A stretch of DNA of 64,000 bases, from the NCBI GenBank assembly GCA_949361645.1, contig OX442430.1, forward strand, positions 6,250,543 to 6,314,542, in the 5' to 3' direction. The notes under the pieces were generated by a model. It worked only from the letters and a program-made list of their open reading frames with translations. It searched no databases and was not told where the DNA came from. Numbering within the stretch: the first letter of the stretch is position 1; every line of letters starts with the position of its first letter. This document shows, in pieces, positions 22,894 through 33,744 of the stretch. The position numbers were made by a program, and so were the translations under genes. Source of the stretch: Spongilla lacustris (Eukaryota; Porifera; Demospongiae; Spongillida; Spongillidae).

Positions 22894-23201
22894 GGCTGGA
22901 ACACAGGGAGTCCGATGCAAGTGAGTCAACACAATCAGGGACAAGGGATACCCAAAGCAGTAGGCTGGAAGCAGGGTTAGGCCAGGACCAAGTAGAGACA
23001 GAACCAACTGGGAGTGCAGGGGTTTCCCAGGCAGAGGCAGAATCTCTCACTGGGAGCACAGTAAATAATGATCTACAAGGGATAGGAGGAGAAAGAGGTG
23101 AAGATGAGAACACAGGGTCCCAAAGAACTCGACCTACTCGAACACGGAAACCACCAGTACGGCCATACGACAAGTATTTGCAGTTTCCTGGAGCAAAATG
23201 A
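22851..23201 (+). CDS. Gag-Pol C-terminal tail in a shifted frame
   Basis: 116 codons in another frame, overlapping the end of gag-pol. It is hydrophilic and Ser/Glu/Thr-rich, finishing TRPTRTRKPPVRPYDKYLQF, the basic Arg/Pro-rich ending typical of gypsy Pol C-termini. It has no sensible start of its own. Best read as the last ~100 residues of Pol displaced by a one-base indel between about 22850 and 22890. Confidence 0.6.
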   Translation: MHPRPEGSVEPRPLRLEHRESDASESTQSGTRDTQSSRLEAGLGQDQVETEPTGSAGVSQAEAESLTGSTVNNDLQGIGGERGEDENTGSQRTRPTRTRKPPVRPYDKYLQFPGAK

Positions 23202-23203
23202 AC

Positions 23204-23217
23204 AAAGGGGGGAGAAA
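23204..23217 (+). other. Polypurine tract
   Basis: AAAGGGGGGAGAAA abuts the 3' LTR, the position of the plus-strand primer in LTR elements. Confidence 0.85.
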
Positions 23218-23351
23218 TGCAGTATCATAGGACATAAACATGTGATAGGGATGATGTAATAGTTGTGATTGTACGGTGTGCTTAGATTAGAGCATGCGCG
23301 CATGTTTTGGAGTTGGGATGTAGATTTGTGCTGGCATTAAGTTATCCTACA
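23218..23351 (+). repeat. 3' LTR
   Basis: 134 bp, identical by eye to 18777-18910. Followed by the ATGAC target copy. Confidence 0.93.
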
Positions 23352-23438
23352 ATGACCACATCGTCTATTTGCACAATGTACATTGTTTGAGTGCACTAAG
23401 AACACTGTTTGTGGACGCGACCTCCAGGGCCACCGTAA

Positions 23439-25052
23439 TTTCTCCTAACAGAGTGTTGATTCCATTGTATGAAAACCAAATTCTGTTTTAATGTGATAAG
23501 CGATGACATGGCTGTGACACATTCAACGGCGAGCTAAAAACGAGCCATTGCGCATAAAAGTTTCATGGTAGATAGGAATTGCTTGCCTGCAACGTTTTTT
23601 GACGTTTTTGAGGAGGTCCCATCATTGGAAAAGAAAATAAGCAATGTTGACTTTATACTCTAATTAGAAAGCAGTACATCCTTAACTTGGATATTGCGTA
23701 CGATTTTATATACAATACTGCGTGAAAGAGCGCTCAAAGCTTCATAATCCAGGCAAATTTCAAGTTTTATCGTCTTTAAACTATATCGAGAACTAGATTT
23801 TCTAAAATACCTACCTCTCTTAACCTTCGTAAAAACCAGTCACAATTTTTATGGCAGATATTTGAATATGCAGAAGTATACGTTACGTGAAATGATTTGA
23901 AAGTACCTACCCGGACCCCCTAGGAAACACGGTCCGTCTTATAAATTGTGCATCCAGGGAATCGTCAACCAGGGTGTGCTCAACTGCGTGACCCCAAGCC
24001 ATCCCAATGTTCTTCCCCAACCTGCTAAATGTCACGTTGCAGGTGCGTATTGCCGGTGGGCCCCTGTCCAATGCCCTGCAGTTCACTTACTATCAAAGAG
24101 GACTAGTTCTAGTTAGTGTTGCAGTTTTATTCGCATTACTGAGCTGTGGAGAAACTTTAATAACTTGTAAAGGGAAAGCGGTTGTTGAATTAACCGTAAT
24201 TTTTTTTTTCAATCCTGTGCCCTTATTATGGTATATAACTTACATATTCATAATAGGTACCACGTGAGCATTAATCTCGTACCCAGGCCACGCTCTGGCA
24301 ATTCCCTCTTGCAGCACGTATCATTTTATCACTTTCAGGTCGCTCAATTATATCATGACGGTAGGCTGGGTGCCATGCGTACAAGTGCGTAACAAGTTCA
24401 TCAGCAGCTCCCATATTGGTGGCGACTGCTTTCTCCTAGAAGCGGTAGCCCACTGGTAGAAGCTTGCTCTTCTTGCTTCTGAAAAGAATCGTTTTGGCTC
24501 TGATCAGCACCATGTTTAGCAATGACGTCATTAACAAATGATATTCATTTCAATATGTCCGCTGTTTTTCAACCTTCCGACTTGAAGCGTCTGATTCCGA
24601 TACAGATACCATTTGACTGCCTACATGCTCACTTTTAGGCAGGATAAAATGTGCCTTAAAGAAAATCCTGACCTAACACTTTTCCACCTCAAATTGGCCT
24701 TCGTTGGCAAGCAGAACTCAAACTGTGTCCCGGGTTCGAAATCGATATATGTTTCAACGATCAGCGCAATCCGTTGCGAAACAGTGGAGAAATGGGCTAA
24801 AAAGTGTGTGTTTGGAGCAATGATAGAAAATAAAAGAGTACGGGCCTGAAAGTAACTCAAGTTGACAGTTCATTTTCAATGCTACTTATTGCCAGATCGC
24901 TAGTAAAAGCTTAATCCTTTTTTTATCATACCACTAGGCTACGAAAATCAAGAGAATTGTACAATTGCTGAAAAATTTTTAAGATCAAGTATCGTAGTAT
25001 CATCCACGGTACAGTAAACTGAAGTGACAGTGGCACGTGACAAATCTAGTGT
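23439..25052. repeat. Left arm of the large inverted duplication (with ~39490-41141)
   Basis: Complement of ~39490-41141 with indels. It contains a small CCTAGG-type fragment at 23908-23960. No gene supported. A 78-codon frame at 24613-24849 and its partial counterpart at 39726-39941 include YVSTISAIRCETVEKWAKKC, which may be a decayed coding remnant, but the family is not recognised. Confidence 0.7.
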
Positions 25053-25295
25053 CTATCTTGCAATGTGAGAACAGTCCTTAAGCTTCGCGTTGATTGGTGT
25101 TACCAACTTCTCCAGTTCTTTCAGTTTTTCCGCGTGATGATGGCCCTCTGCAGACTTGTTCTTGTGTAGCCACATAATCACCTCATCAGACTTGTCCAGC
25201 AATGCTTTGTGGTCATGCTCGCTAAGATGTTGCTTAGCCTCCTCCGTGCTGCCTCTCAGTTCCACGACACAGCTCACCAAATCGCTCCTCGACAT
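25053..25295 (-). CDS. Free-standing Hsp70 C-terminal lid-like protein (copy 3)
   Basis: 80 aa, MSRSDLVSCVVELRGSTEEA, then KALLDKSDEVIMWLHKNKSA and KLKELEKLVTPINAKLKDC. Lid helices are recognisable as in copy 2, but the C-terminal HGG tail is replaced by LKDCSHIAR. Its inverted counterpart at 39240-39482 is also intact. In this arm ~100 bp of upstream sequence is deleted, removing the conserved upstream element that is present in the other arm, so expression may differ between the two. Confidence 0.75.
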   Translation of the reverse strand: MSRSDLVSCVVELRGSTEEAKQHLSEHDHKALLDKSDEVIMWLHKNKSAEGHHHAEKLKELEKLVTPINAKLKDCSHIAR

Positions 25296-26193
25296 AATAT
25301 ATACCAGCTTTTCTAGTCTTTACTTCAATCCTGGCTTTTTGTTTATTTATATACAATTCAGAAGGTGTTGACACCCATGTCATATACCCACGGGGCCACG
25401 CCGACGACCGCAGCATTGTATAACTTTAAAAATCGTAGCAGTACATGCATGTAATCGGTATAGGTATGACGGATAATATACTAGAAGAGCTAGAGATAGG
25501 AGTCTTTGATCTATAGTTGTGGCATGTGAAATGCACGATTATATAGAGGTATATATAACTGACTTCCTTATCCTTTATATACAGGCTAAATACAGCCGGC
25601 TTCCTTACAAGTTACATGCAACCATGCACTGTTATAACCGCGCAACTAAATTCTACATATATAATTACTGTAGACTGCATACTATAGTATAAGGAGGGTT
25701 GCAGTCGGAATATAGTCTGTGATTGAATATAGGAGAAAATACACGTCACTCCCTCTCTACTAGATAGCATTGTCTTGTATTGAAGGCAAGGTAATGACTG
25801 ATGTATACACACATCCAAACATATCTCCCTACTGAAGCTGTGTTCTCCAATAAGTGCTCCCCACCTATCCATGCAGGTAGCATATATAGTTCAGTGCATG
25901 CCGCCTATAAGAGGCGCCCAACCTCTTCCTTCCTCGGAGGGACTTCATGCAGTTTGATCAAGAAGATGAATTGATAGGCTACATCACACATAATTGTCCC
26001 TCCACAGTCAGTGTATAACTTTTTGAAATCAATCTCTCCTCTTATCTCCATGCCAGCTAGTATGAAGACTTCCGTTGGACAATGTACCTTTTTGCAATAT
26101 CGGATGATTTATGACCGACTCTAAGTTTTCATATCTGTATCGCGTGCATATCTACAGTGATAGTAGATGGCAATCACTCTTGTTTAACGAATG
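25296..26193. repeat. Inverted-duplication arm, no gene (with ~38250-39240)
   Basis: Complement of the stretch upstream of copy 12 in the other arm. No coding features recognised. Confidence 0.6.
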
Positions 26194-26301
26194 CTACAGT
26201 GTACGTTTCGCGGGACGGTCACTCGACGGTGCGAGTGAACATCGCTCTTTTGTGCTGCCTCTCTGTTCCACTGCACAGCTCACCAAATCGTTCCTCGACA
26301 T
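26194..26301 (-). pseudogene. Short lid-like variant (copy 4), N-terminal remnant
   Basis: 35 codons: MSRNDLVSCAVEQRGSTKER matches the first ~18 residues of lid proteins, then diverges into CSLAPSSDRPAKRTL and a stop. The helical lid is missing. The same truncated frame is intact at 38139-38246, and a related one lies at 36228. It is either a pseudogene duplicated after truncation or a new short peptide gene. Confidence 0.55.
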
Positions 26302-26548
26302 AATCCATATGTGTTGATAAAGTGGATCTACCATTGCCAATTGCACATGTACACACACACAACTAGAGATCCAGTTAGAGTATTTTTGTTTATTGAGAAA
26401 CAATCAGGTATATGGCGGGATGATGTTGCCCTGATCTGTATTCATTACCAGGCTGTGACCATGCAGCATTACATCTCTATGGAGGATCAAAATTGATTAT
26501 ATGCATAATAATACTAAGAAATGCAATGAAACTGCATGAATTGCGTCA

Positions 26549-26791
26549 CTAGAATGCAATCGGAGAACAGCCCTTAAGCTTAGCGTTGATCGGTGTTACC
26601 AACTTCTCCAGTTCCTTCAGCTTTTCTGCACAATGCTGCTCATCTCCAGACTTGTTCTTGTGTAGCCAGATAATCACCTCATCGGACTTGTCCAGCAATG
26701 CTTTGCGGTCATGCTCGCTAAGATGTTGCTTAGCCTCCTCCGCGCTGCCTCTCAGATCCACGACACAGCTCACCAAATCGTTTCTCGACAT
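26549..26791 (-). CDS. Free-standing Hsp70 C-terminal lid-like protein (copy 5)
   Basis: 80 aa, MSRNDLVSCVVDLRGSAEEA... with KNKSGDEQHCAEKLKELEKL replacing the His cluster. Upstream (minus strand) are a TATATAAG box near 26832 and the conserved element at 26889-26908. The inverted counterpart at 37712-37843 is broken by the assembly gap. The closest intact relative is copy 14 at 44004. Confidence 0.75.
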   Translation of the reverse strand: MSRNDLVSCVVDLRGSAEEAKQHLSEHDRKALLDKSDEVIIWLHKNKSGDEQHCAEKLKELEKLVTPINAKLKGCSPIAF

Positions 26792-27769
26792 AATGTGCTA
26801 AAGCGTGAAGTCACTGGCTGTATAGATTACTTATATACCGTTTGTGTTTATTGAAAAACAATTAGATGAAAATGAGGTATGATGGACGTTGCACTGAACT
26901 GTATTCATTACTATGTATTCTGGTGTAACAGTGTAATGAACTCAATTCAGGTTGTATTGACACCGTGACCCAGGTTCTTCAATCCCTTTCTCTATATATA
27001 AAGAGTGCACCTCTCCCACTCCCGCTATGAACGCCCTACAATCACATGTACAGGGCTGGCGCAAGTATAAATTGACTTTAATTCCTCGCAGACGAAAATA
27101 ATAACAGTTAATTAAAAGTATATATGCGCGTGCCATGCACCATTAGTGCGCGCACGTGTTATGAAAGTTACCAAGAAAGGTCACGAGAGGTACGTACGTC
27201 TGGTGACATTGGCCACTAGTGCATATTCAAACATGCCCTTGTAATTTAATCACGTAACGCGTCACATGAAAAACATTATTCACAATCTCAAGTCACATGA
27301 ACGTGGCACAACGGCGGTTTCGTTGCATACTACAGTCTACATGGACCTTATGGTAGAAAAGCCTGACAAACGACGGAAGATTGAAATTATACTGACTCCA
27401 TGCAGAAATGCCGTTACTGTTTTACGTAGCTCGTCAAAAGCTTTAGGGAGCAAGTAACTTGCCACCCGCACCAGTCGGAACTCGGAAGGGTATAACAAAA
27501 ACATCTCTCACAAGTAAAAAGTGCTTCACAGCCGATTCCTGTGGTTTACGCAACTGCGAATTTTAGCTCAGAAATGTATGGATAGCGGCCATATTAATTA
27601 AGGAATGCAATAAAACCGCTAGAGGTCACTTGACATTATGTAAGCTGTAATCTGACTGCGGGGTCGCTCGAATTTTGTATCGGAATAAATAATTAGTGGC
27701 CGACGTGTTAGTCCCCAGTCCACGGTACGGTACGTCGAAGTACGTCAGCGGTCGCATCACTCGCATGGC
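26792..27769. other. Upstream region of copy 5 and unassigned sequence
   Basis: 26820-26960 is the promoter-like region of copy 5 (TATA and conserved element). 27266-27457 holds a 63-codon plus-strand frame (KPDKRRKIEIILTPCRNAVT...) of unknown nature. Nothing else recognised. Confidence 0.4.
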
Positions 27770-27861
27770 TTGCGAGTTGCGAGACTGGAAAGGCCGGCCG
27801 GTGCATTGATTTTGATGAAGCCCCTGACACTTCACTGTGAATATGATTATTTTAACACACA

Positions 27862-27979
27862 CGCACACAAGAACAAGTCTGGAGAGGAGCAGCATTGTGC
27901 AGAAAAGCTGAAGGAACTGGAGAAGTTGGTAACACCGATCAACGCGAAGCTTAAGGGCTGCACTCCGATTGCAAGATAG
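27862..27979 (+). pseudogene. Lid-like gene, C-terminal half only (copy 6)
   Basis: From 27862 the sequence reads HKNKSGEEQHCAEKLKELEK and LVTPINAKLKGC to a stop, matching the last 38 residues of copy 14. Everything before is unrelated sequence, so the N-terminal half has been replaced or lost. Downstream flanks match those of copy 14 for over 600 bp. Confidence 0.75.
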
Positions 27980-30900
27980 ACACTACATGTAGATTTGTAA
28001 CGTGCCACTGTCACTTTTACTGTAACGTGAATGATACTACTGGCATCCAGCCTGGCGTGGAAGTGCATGCGCATTACCGTCATGATATATAATTGAGCGA
28101 CCTGAAGATGATAAAATAATACATACTGCAAGAGGGAGTTGCCACAGCGTGGCCTGGGTACGAGATTAATGCTCACGTGATACTTATTATGAATATGTAA
28201 GTTACGTAACACGGCTGTTTCAATTGGACAAAAAGGGGAAAATAAATTCATTACGGTTCAACAACCGCTGTCTCTTTACAAGCTCATTAAAATGAACCGA
28301 AGCGTGCACGTGACTATGCAGCTACATGTCGGTCTATAAATGACTCATGTATGTTTTACTATAGTATTTGGTACTTTTAGTTTATTTAGCTCTATAGCTA
28401 CGGTAATAACCTGTTTTCTGAGGAAAAGAATCTGCGATCCATCCCATTCACGTCTTGCCTCAATTCCGGCCTGCACATTAGATCAATCGCATGATGAAAT
28501 ACTAATTAACCACACATGCAAAATTGAATTTCGTTAATGGGAGGATTTGGTTAGATCGATATAGACCCCGCTTGGCTAGAACAATGTGCAAGCCTGCAAA
28601 TCCAAGGATGGTAACATGCAGAACGCAGCATAGATTACAGTATGCATTACGTCATTCTTATGCATTACGTCATTCTCAAAGGGGGGATCCGGACCACTGT
28701 CAATATGTAACGCACTTATATGGACGCCGGCTTATAACGATACATAATTTGAAGTTAAAGTATGTAAACTGAAGTACAGCCGTATTTGTGAAAAAGGAAA
28801 TCAGGGAGCTAGTTTGTTGGGTGGTTGCGCTTATAAATGGGACTAGTACCGACCATTTGAAGTTTTGGGTGAAGCTGTACTTGGAAGCTGACTCTGTGAT
28901 GTGCTCAGTTCACCAGCCAGCATTACAAACATGTGACAACTGAGTATTTTTCGTCATTAAAAAAAAAAATCTGTTCAGGATTCTAATAACACCACCGTGC
29001 TAGCCGTGTTTTAAAATAAATAGGTGTATGTGGATTTTTTATGACAGTGTCAACAACGAGGTCATGTATTACATATGGAAAAATAATAAAACACTTACTC
29101 ATGCATGTACAGAGAAAATTATACATGTATGTGTGTATGTTTTTCAAATATAGATTCTGCATTCTTTGAATGTTTTCCATGGTCTACAGGTGTGGATATT
29201 CAGTTTGTGAGCATGCAAGTGTCCCCTTTCCAGTTCTCAAAACACTACAGCAAAATCTAGTCAGTGCCACTAAAATCCACCATGTAACATCAGGATTTAA
29301 AGTACTAACCTTCAAGTTGTGATTCATCTACAAGGTTAATCACTGATGATTGGACCAATCCTGCTCTTCAGAGCCAATCAGAGGAGAGGGGCAAGGAGGT
29401 GGCCTAGCTGGAACCTTGCACCAAATCAGTTAATTGCTTATATTTTATTTTACCCATGCAAAATATTACAATGGGAGCACTTTTATTGCTGATTTTGTAA
29501 AGAACTGGCCTGGTGACTCGACCATTCGTGATGACAGACCAGCATCCTCAAGGTCAAGGACTTGAGGAAAGAGAAATGATAGTTAATCGATGGAAATTAG
29601 CCTTGGGCTGATTGGCATGAAATTAAGTAATTTATACATGCAAGGCCAATTAAAATCTTGATGTAATAATTTCTCTCCATATATTTTTGCAGATACTGGT
29701 GATGGTGAGGAAAAAGTGATATCTCAGGGGAAATGTATTTCATATTTGGTAGCATTATTGGAGGCTTGCCAAGCAACTGTACAAAGGGAGACATGAAGAA
29801 CTGCTTATCAAGATGTAATGAACCTGACCACATTTTCAAGAGTTCTGAACCATTGTGCTCAGTGTCTCATCAGTAGAGAACAATTGTATTTGTACACCAT
29901 AGGCCTTTTATTTGTACTGCAAACGCCTGTTATAAAGTAATGTGGATGTAATTATTATCCGTTACCCATCGCTAATTAAATACATTACATGCAGACATGT
30001 CTATCAATGCTTTGCGCAGGGCAATCCCAGGATTGTCAGGATGCATGCTTTGCGCACGAGCAATCCCAGGATTGCGCGGCCAATCCATGGCTTGTACCAC
30101 AAACCATGGATCCATATATAATATATGCATATGTGTGTTTTCATTATGTGTAAAAAAAAACGCGTGAAATCTAAAATCTGCGAATTAAAAACTGTTGTAC
30201 CGCAGAATATAAAGGTTTACGTTCTCAATTGCTATCTATGACCGTACAGTATAATAATAATATTATTATTATTTTCGTGCATGCTCGATTATAAACGCAT
30301 TCTACACGTGTACGGTTGAGACCTTGCATAGTTATACATGAATTTACGATCGTGCATGCAAGAGACTAGCGTCATCATGCAAGAGACTAGCGTCATCTTG
30401 TATATGAATTATTGCTATATTCTTCCGTATGTCAGTGTATAATTATATATACATGTATGTATCAAATTTGGTGCGGTTTTGGAATTCTCGGGAACTGTAA
30501 CCTGCACATCAGTCATGTATGGTTTTTCGCAAATTTACAGAATTTGGGCGAATGCGGTTAGAAGCTTACACTGATGTCAATGACGTTGTTATAGAAAAAT
30601 TGTAGACGACCGCGCATTAATTGGTGCATGCATGGCAAAGCTGTTGCATGGTTTTCATTGTTTCTGCAAACCGCGCTAAATCAGCAAGTATGATTAACCA
30701 TCATGACAATTAATGCAAGTAACGAGCGCCATTATATTCTACATTCGTAGGTTATGCTATAGCTGCACTGCACAATGTTTCGTCAGCTTTAATTGCATCA
30801 TTATGTGTGGTTGAGATTAATTATTGAAAACTATAATACAAGCTATCCTAATATCAATGCATGTAGTAGCAACAAATTAGACCTAATTCCCTATAAGCTG

Positions 30901-31140
30901 CGTATAGTAATCCACACATTTATTTTTACTATGATAAGTTAAATTAAAATTCATTACTGAATGGTCTATATATAAAAAGTGTTGCAACGGGAGTCGAGTA
31001 TAAGTTTTTTTTATTTTATTTTTTAAAAGCGTTAACATTTTACTTGTCAGCTGCAGCTCGAATCATTAATGTTAATAGACATGTGCACATTACACATATC
31101 AACTACAAACAAACGGTCGGTCACTGATTGCTAAAAGGAC
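27980..31140. repeat. Block D, left copy (direct repeat of 44247-52960)
   Basis: Nearly identical in order to 44247-44792, 48857-50907 and 52248-52960, the right copy being interrupted by two insertions. A ~365-bp module at 29170-29530 is inverted in the right copy. 29690-29900 contains an acceptor (TTTTTGCAG) and an exon-like plus-strand frame (SYLVALLEACQATVQRE) broken by TGA, possibly a decayed exon. No intact gene is supported. Confidence 0.8.
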
Positions 31141-31156
31141 CGCCATGACACCTATA

Positions 31157-31347
31157 GCGTTGATTGGTGTTACCAACTCTGTTTTTCAGCGTGATGGTGG
31201 CCCTCTGCAGACTTGTTCTTGTGCAGCCAGATGATCACCTCATCGGCCTTTTCGTGCAACGTCTTCAGGTCGTGCTCACTAAGATGTTCCATAGCTTCCT
31301 TAGCTTCCTCCAGTACACAGCTTTCCATGCAAATCGCTCCTCGACAT
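31157..31347 (-). pseudogene. Decayed lid-like gene (copy 7)
   Basis: Start region MSRSDL and end region VTPINA are recognisable, with internal deletions and frameshifts. The matching block D copy at 52970-53159 shows the same kind of decay, so inactivation predates the D duplication. Confidence 0.75.
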
Positions 31348-31508
31348 GATCTATACTCCGTTCGTCGATCTTTCCGGGTATTGTTGATCGTTGTTGCATT
31401 TATATAATTATTGCTTAATGATAGATCGTCACCTACGCGTAATCTATTATTATTTCTGTTGTTTAATACAAATGGTAAACGACATACTCGGGGTATTCAA
31501 TGTCGTCT

Positions 31509-31808
31509 TTACTTCACTAGTTCACGGATGGCACTAACAATCTTCTTAAGCTTTGCATCGGAGTCTACGTAGCCATCCCCATTCTGTAAAGTCGCAAATT
31601 ATGTTAACTACGGCGACGCTGTACACGAATCAGAGATAGCACACCTTTTTGGAGTGAACAAGTTTGCCGTCCACTGACACTTCAAGCCACCCAGTAATGC
31701 CAGGAGTCGACTCTCCAGTCTAAAGGATATACGCACGATAACTAAAACAAAAGCCATAGCCGCTGTACTTACCAATGAAACTGATCCACAGCTAGAACAT
31801 AGCATCAT
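31509..31808 (-). pseudogene. Selenoprotein W-like (Rdx family) gene, 5'-truncated
   Basis: Two exons match the Rdx thioredoxin-like fold. Exon 31645-31719 reads TGESTPGITGWLEVSVDGKL and ends LVHSKK. Exon 31509-31583 reads NGDGYVDSDAKLKKIVSAIR, then ELVK and a stop. Introns are 61 nt (31584-31644, GTGTGC...TTACAG) and probably 53 nt (31720-31772, GTAAGT...CTTTAG), all phase 0. The putative upstream exon (31773-31808) offers CSSCG, which could stand for the CxxC/CxxU redox motif, but the ~20-residue first helix normally following it is absent and a minisatellite begins right upstream. The C-terminal half looks well preserved; the gene as a whole seems truncated. Confidence 0.7.
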
Positions 31809-31829
31809 TGGAAAGCATTATAGATGGTG

Positions 31830-32945
31830 CACATCACTCTCATTCTCACACTTTCCTCATCTTCACTCACACCTACCTCATCCTCACTCCCACCTACCTC
31901 ATCCTCACTCCCACCTACCTCATCCTCACTCACACCTACCTTATCCTCACACACCTACCTCATCTTCACTCAGATCACCTCTTACACCTTATCCTCACTC
32001 ACACCTACCTCATCGTCACTCACACCTACCTCATCCTCACTCACCACACCTCTTACACCTCATCCTCACACCTGCCTGGATTTCCTGTTACACCTCATCC
32101 ACACTTACACCTCTTACACCTCCTCATCACACCTCTTATCACTGACACCTTTTACACCTCACTCACACCTCTTACACCTTCTCACTGACACCTCTTACTC
32201 ACACCTACTTCATCCTCACTCACACCTCTTACACCTCATCCTCACACCTGCCTGGATTTCCTGTTACACCTCATCCACACTTACACCTCTTACACTTCCT
32301 CACTGACACCTCTTACACCTACCTCATCCTCACTCACACCGTATACACCTCCTCACTCACACCTCTTACACCACTTCACTCACACCTCTTACACCTCACT
32401 CACACCTCTTACTCACACCTACCTCATCCTCACTCACACCTCTTACTCACACCTACCTCATCCTCACTCACACCTCTTGCACCTCATCCTCACACCTGCC
32501 TGGATTTCCTGTTACACCTCATCCACACTTACACCTCTTACACCTCCTACACCTCCTCACTCACACCTCTTACACCTCTTCACTGACACCTCTTACTCAC
32601 ACCTACCTCATACTCACTCACACCTCTTACACCTCATCCTAACACCTGCCTGGATTTCCTGTTACACCTCATCCACACTTCACCCCCTCATCACACTTTT
32701 TACACCTTATCACTCACACCTCTTAGACCTCCTCACTGACACCTCTTACACCTCCTCACTGACACCTCTTACACCTCCTCACTGACACCTCTTACACCTC
32801 CTCACTGACACCTCTTACACCTCCTCACTGACACCTCCTCACCGACACCTCTTACACCTCCTCACTGACACCTCTTACACCTCCTTACTGACACCTCTTA
32901 CACTTCCTCACTGACACCTCTTATTCACACACTGCCTCATCCTCC
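31830..32945 (+). repeat. CACCTCTTACACCTC minisatellite
   Basis: About 1.1 kb of short tandem units built from CACCTCTTACACCTCCTCA and CTACCTCATCCTCACTCA. A higher-order unit contains CTGCCTGGATTTCCTGTTAC, repeated at 32070, 32250, 32497 and 32648. The plus-strand open frames across it are repeat artefacts. It abuts the 5' side of the Rdx relic. Confidence 0.92.
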
Positions 32946-33173
32946 CACTTCTCTCCATCTCATCTCACAAGTAGATCTACTCACTTCATACTTACACCCC
33001 CTTTTCACATGTTCATGGCCATTGTCCCTCCTCCTCCCCCTTCTGCCAGGGTCATTTCATAACCACAGAAGCCATGTTTATATTTGTAAATTCTGGTTCC
33101 ACAAACCATACGCTACCATACATTCCCTCTTTGGTCCAAAGAATATAAGGCACTGCAGAAATCTGGAAATTTA

Positions 33174-33362
33174 TCGCTTCTCGGCCTCTTGGCTAAGATC
33201 AAGTAGAAATAACTGTTCTTACGAGTGTAATATCTCGTATGAGGACAATGTCCTCACGATATTACATCAATTTTTGAAACCTGGGACTCGGAGTGAAGCT
33301 TGCTTCGCCGGCCCCGCGGGTTGCCCCAGTATTGCACTACCTCTGGGTGCGGCCCATCCCCT
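33174..33362 (+). ncRNA. U2 spliceosomal snRNA (variant or pseudogene)
   Basis: Starts ATCGCTTCTCGGCCTCTTGG then CTAAGATCAAGT, the U2 5' end. The Sm site is CAATTTTTGAAAC, stem-loop II pairs GAGGACAATGTCCTC, a stem-loop III-like region follows, and the 3' loop is TATTGCACTACCTCTGGG. The ~188-nt length fits U2. The invariant GUAGUA that pairs with intron branch sites is not present: the expected AAGTGTAGTAT reads AAGTAGAAATAA. U2 selects the branch site in the spliceosome, so this copy is probably a pseudogene or a diverged variant. The downstream sequence is partly shared with 1900-2135. Confidence 0.85.
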
Positions 33363-33600
33363 TTGGGGGAACACAAACAAATAAAAGATCAGACTTATAC
33401 AAAGCGGAACGTAAAATACTTGTGGGTCCTTGTGTTCCAATTGGCACAACCACCGAATATACAGAAAATCTGGCTGTATTAGTTTGTTCACATCGGGTAA
33501 AAGGAAAAACAATATCGCGTAAGGTCACCCATGCAGGGAGACCAATATAAGGCAGCCAGAGACCAGGGTAGAGCGTACTATGCAAGGCGTAGGGTCTAAC
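33363..33600 (+). repeat. U2-linked downstream block
   Basis: Contains ACTTGTGGGTCCTTGTGTTC, AAGGTCACCCATGCAGGGAG and AGAGACCAGGGTAGAG, which have counterparts in the same order after the U2 fragment at 1828. No known RNA was recognised in it. Confidence 0.6.
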
Positions 33601-33744
33601 AACTGATCTATACCAAAGTTAGCATATGCGTATTTTTGACATTATATACACAATTTTAATTATACGTGAAATATGATTATGATACACGAATAAATAAAAT
33701 ACACTAACTACAAAGTTAAGTTTAGGTTCATGTATCACCCTCCT

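Larger units (their letters stand above)
18777..23351 (+). mobile_element. Intact Ty3/gypsy LTR retrotransposon
   Basis: Two 134-bp LTRs (TGCAGTATCATAGGAC...TTATCCTACA) that appear identical by eye bracket a single gag-pol frame. They are flanked by the 5-bp duplication ATGAC (18772-18776 and 23352-23356). A primer-binding site follows the 5' LTR and a purine tract precedes the 3' LTR. Identical LTRs and an empty site in the duplicate arm indicate a young insertion, made into the second half of the palindromic MITE. Confidence 0.95.
18241..23438. mobile_element. Palindromic MITE split by the gypsy insertion
   Basis: Ends TTACGGTGGCCCTGGAGGTC at 18241 and its complement ending at 23438, flanked by TTTC copies (18237-18240, 23439-23442). 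The site is empty in the other arm (41137-41145). The inverted repeats are identical over 87 bp and continue for about 180 bp (18241-18416 against 18673-18776 plus 23357-23438). Without the retrotransposon the element is ~620 bp. No coding capacity. A 4-bp duplication is the simplest reading of the flanks. Confidence 0.8.

Noticed and set aside
24725..24750. GGGTTCGAAATC, like a tRNA B box
   Set aside because: No A box, acceptor stem or anticodon arm at the right distance.
31808..32785. Plus-strand Ser/Thr/Leu/Pro-rich frames resembling mucin-like repeats
   Set aside because: Two different frames stay open over the same CACCTC minisatellite, so this is low-complexity DNA, not a mucin.
33028..33135. 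Minus-strand frame with GFCGYEMTLAE, a possible missing N-terminal redox exon of the Rdx gene
   Set aside because: The first Cys of CxxC is absent, there is no good donor, and it overlaps the upstream region of the U2 locus; too weak to call.
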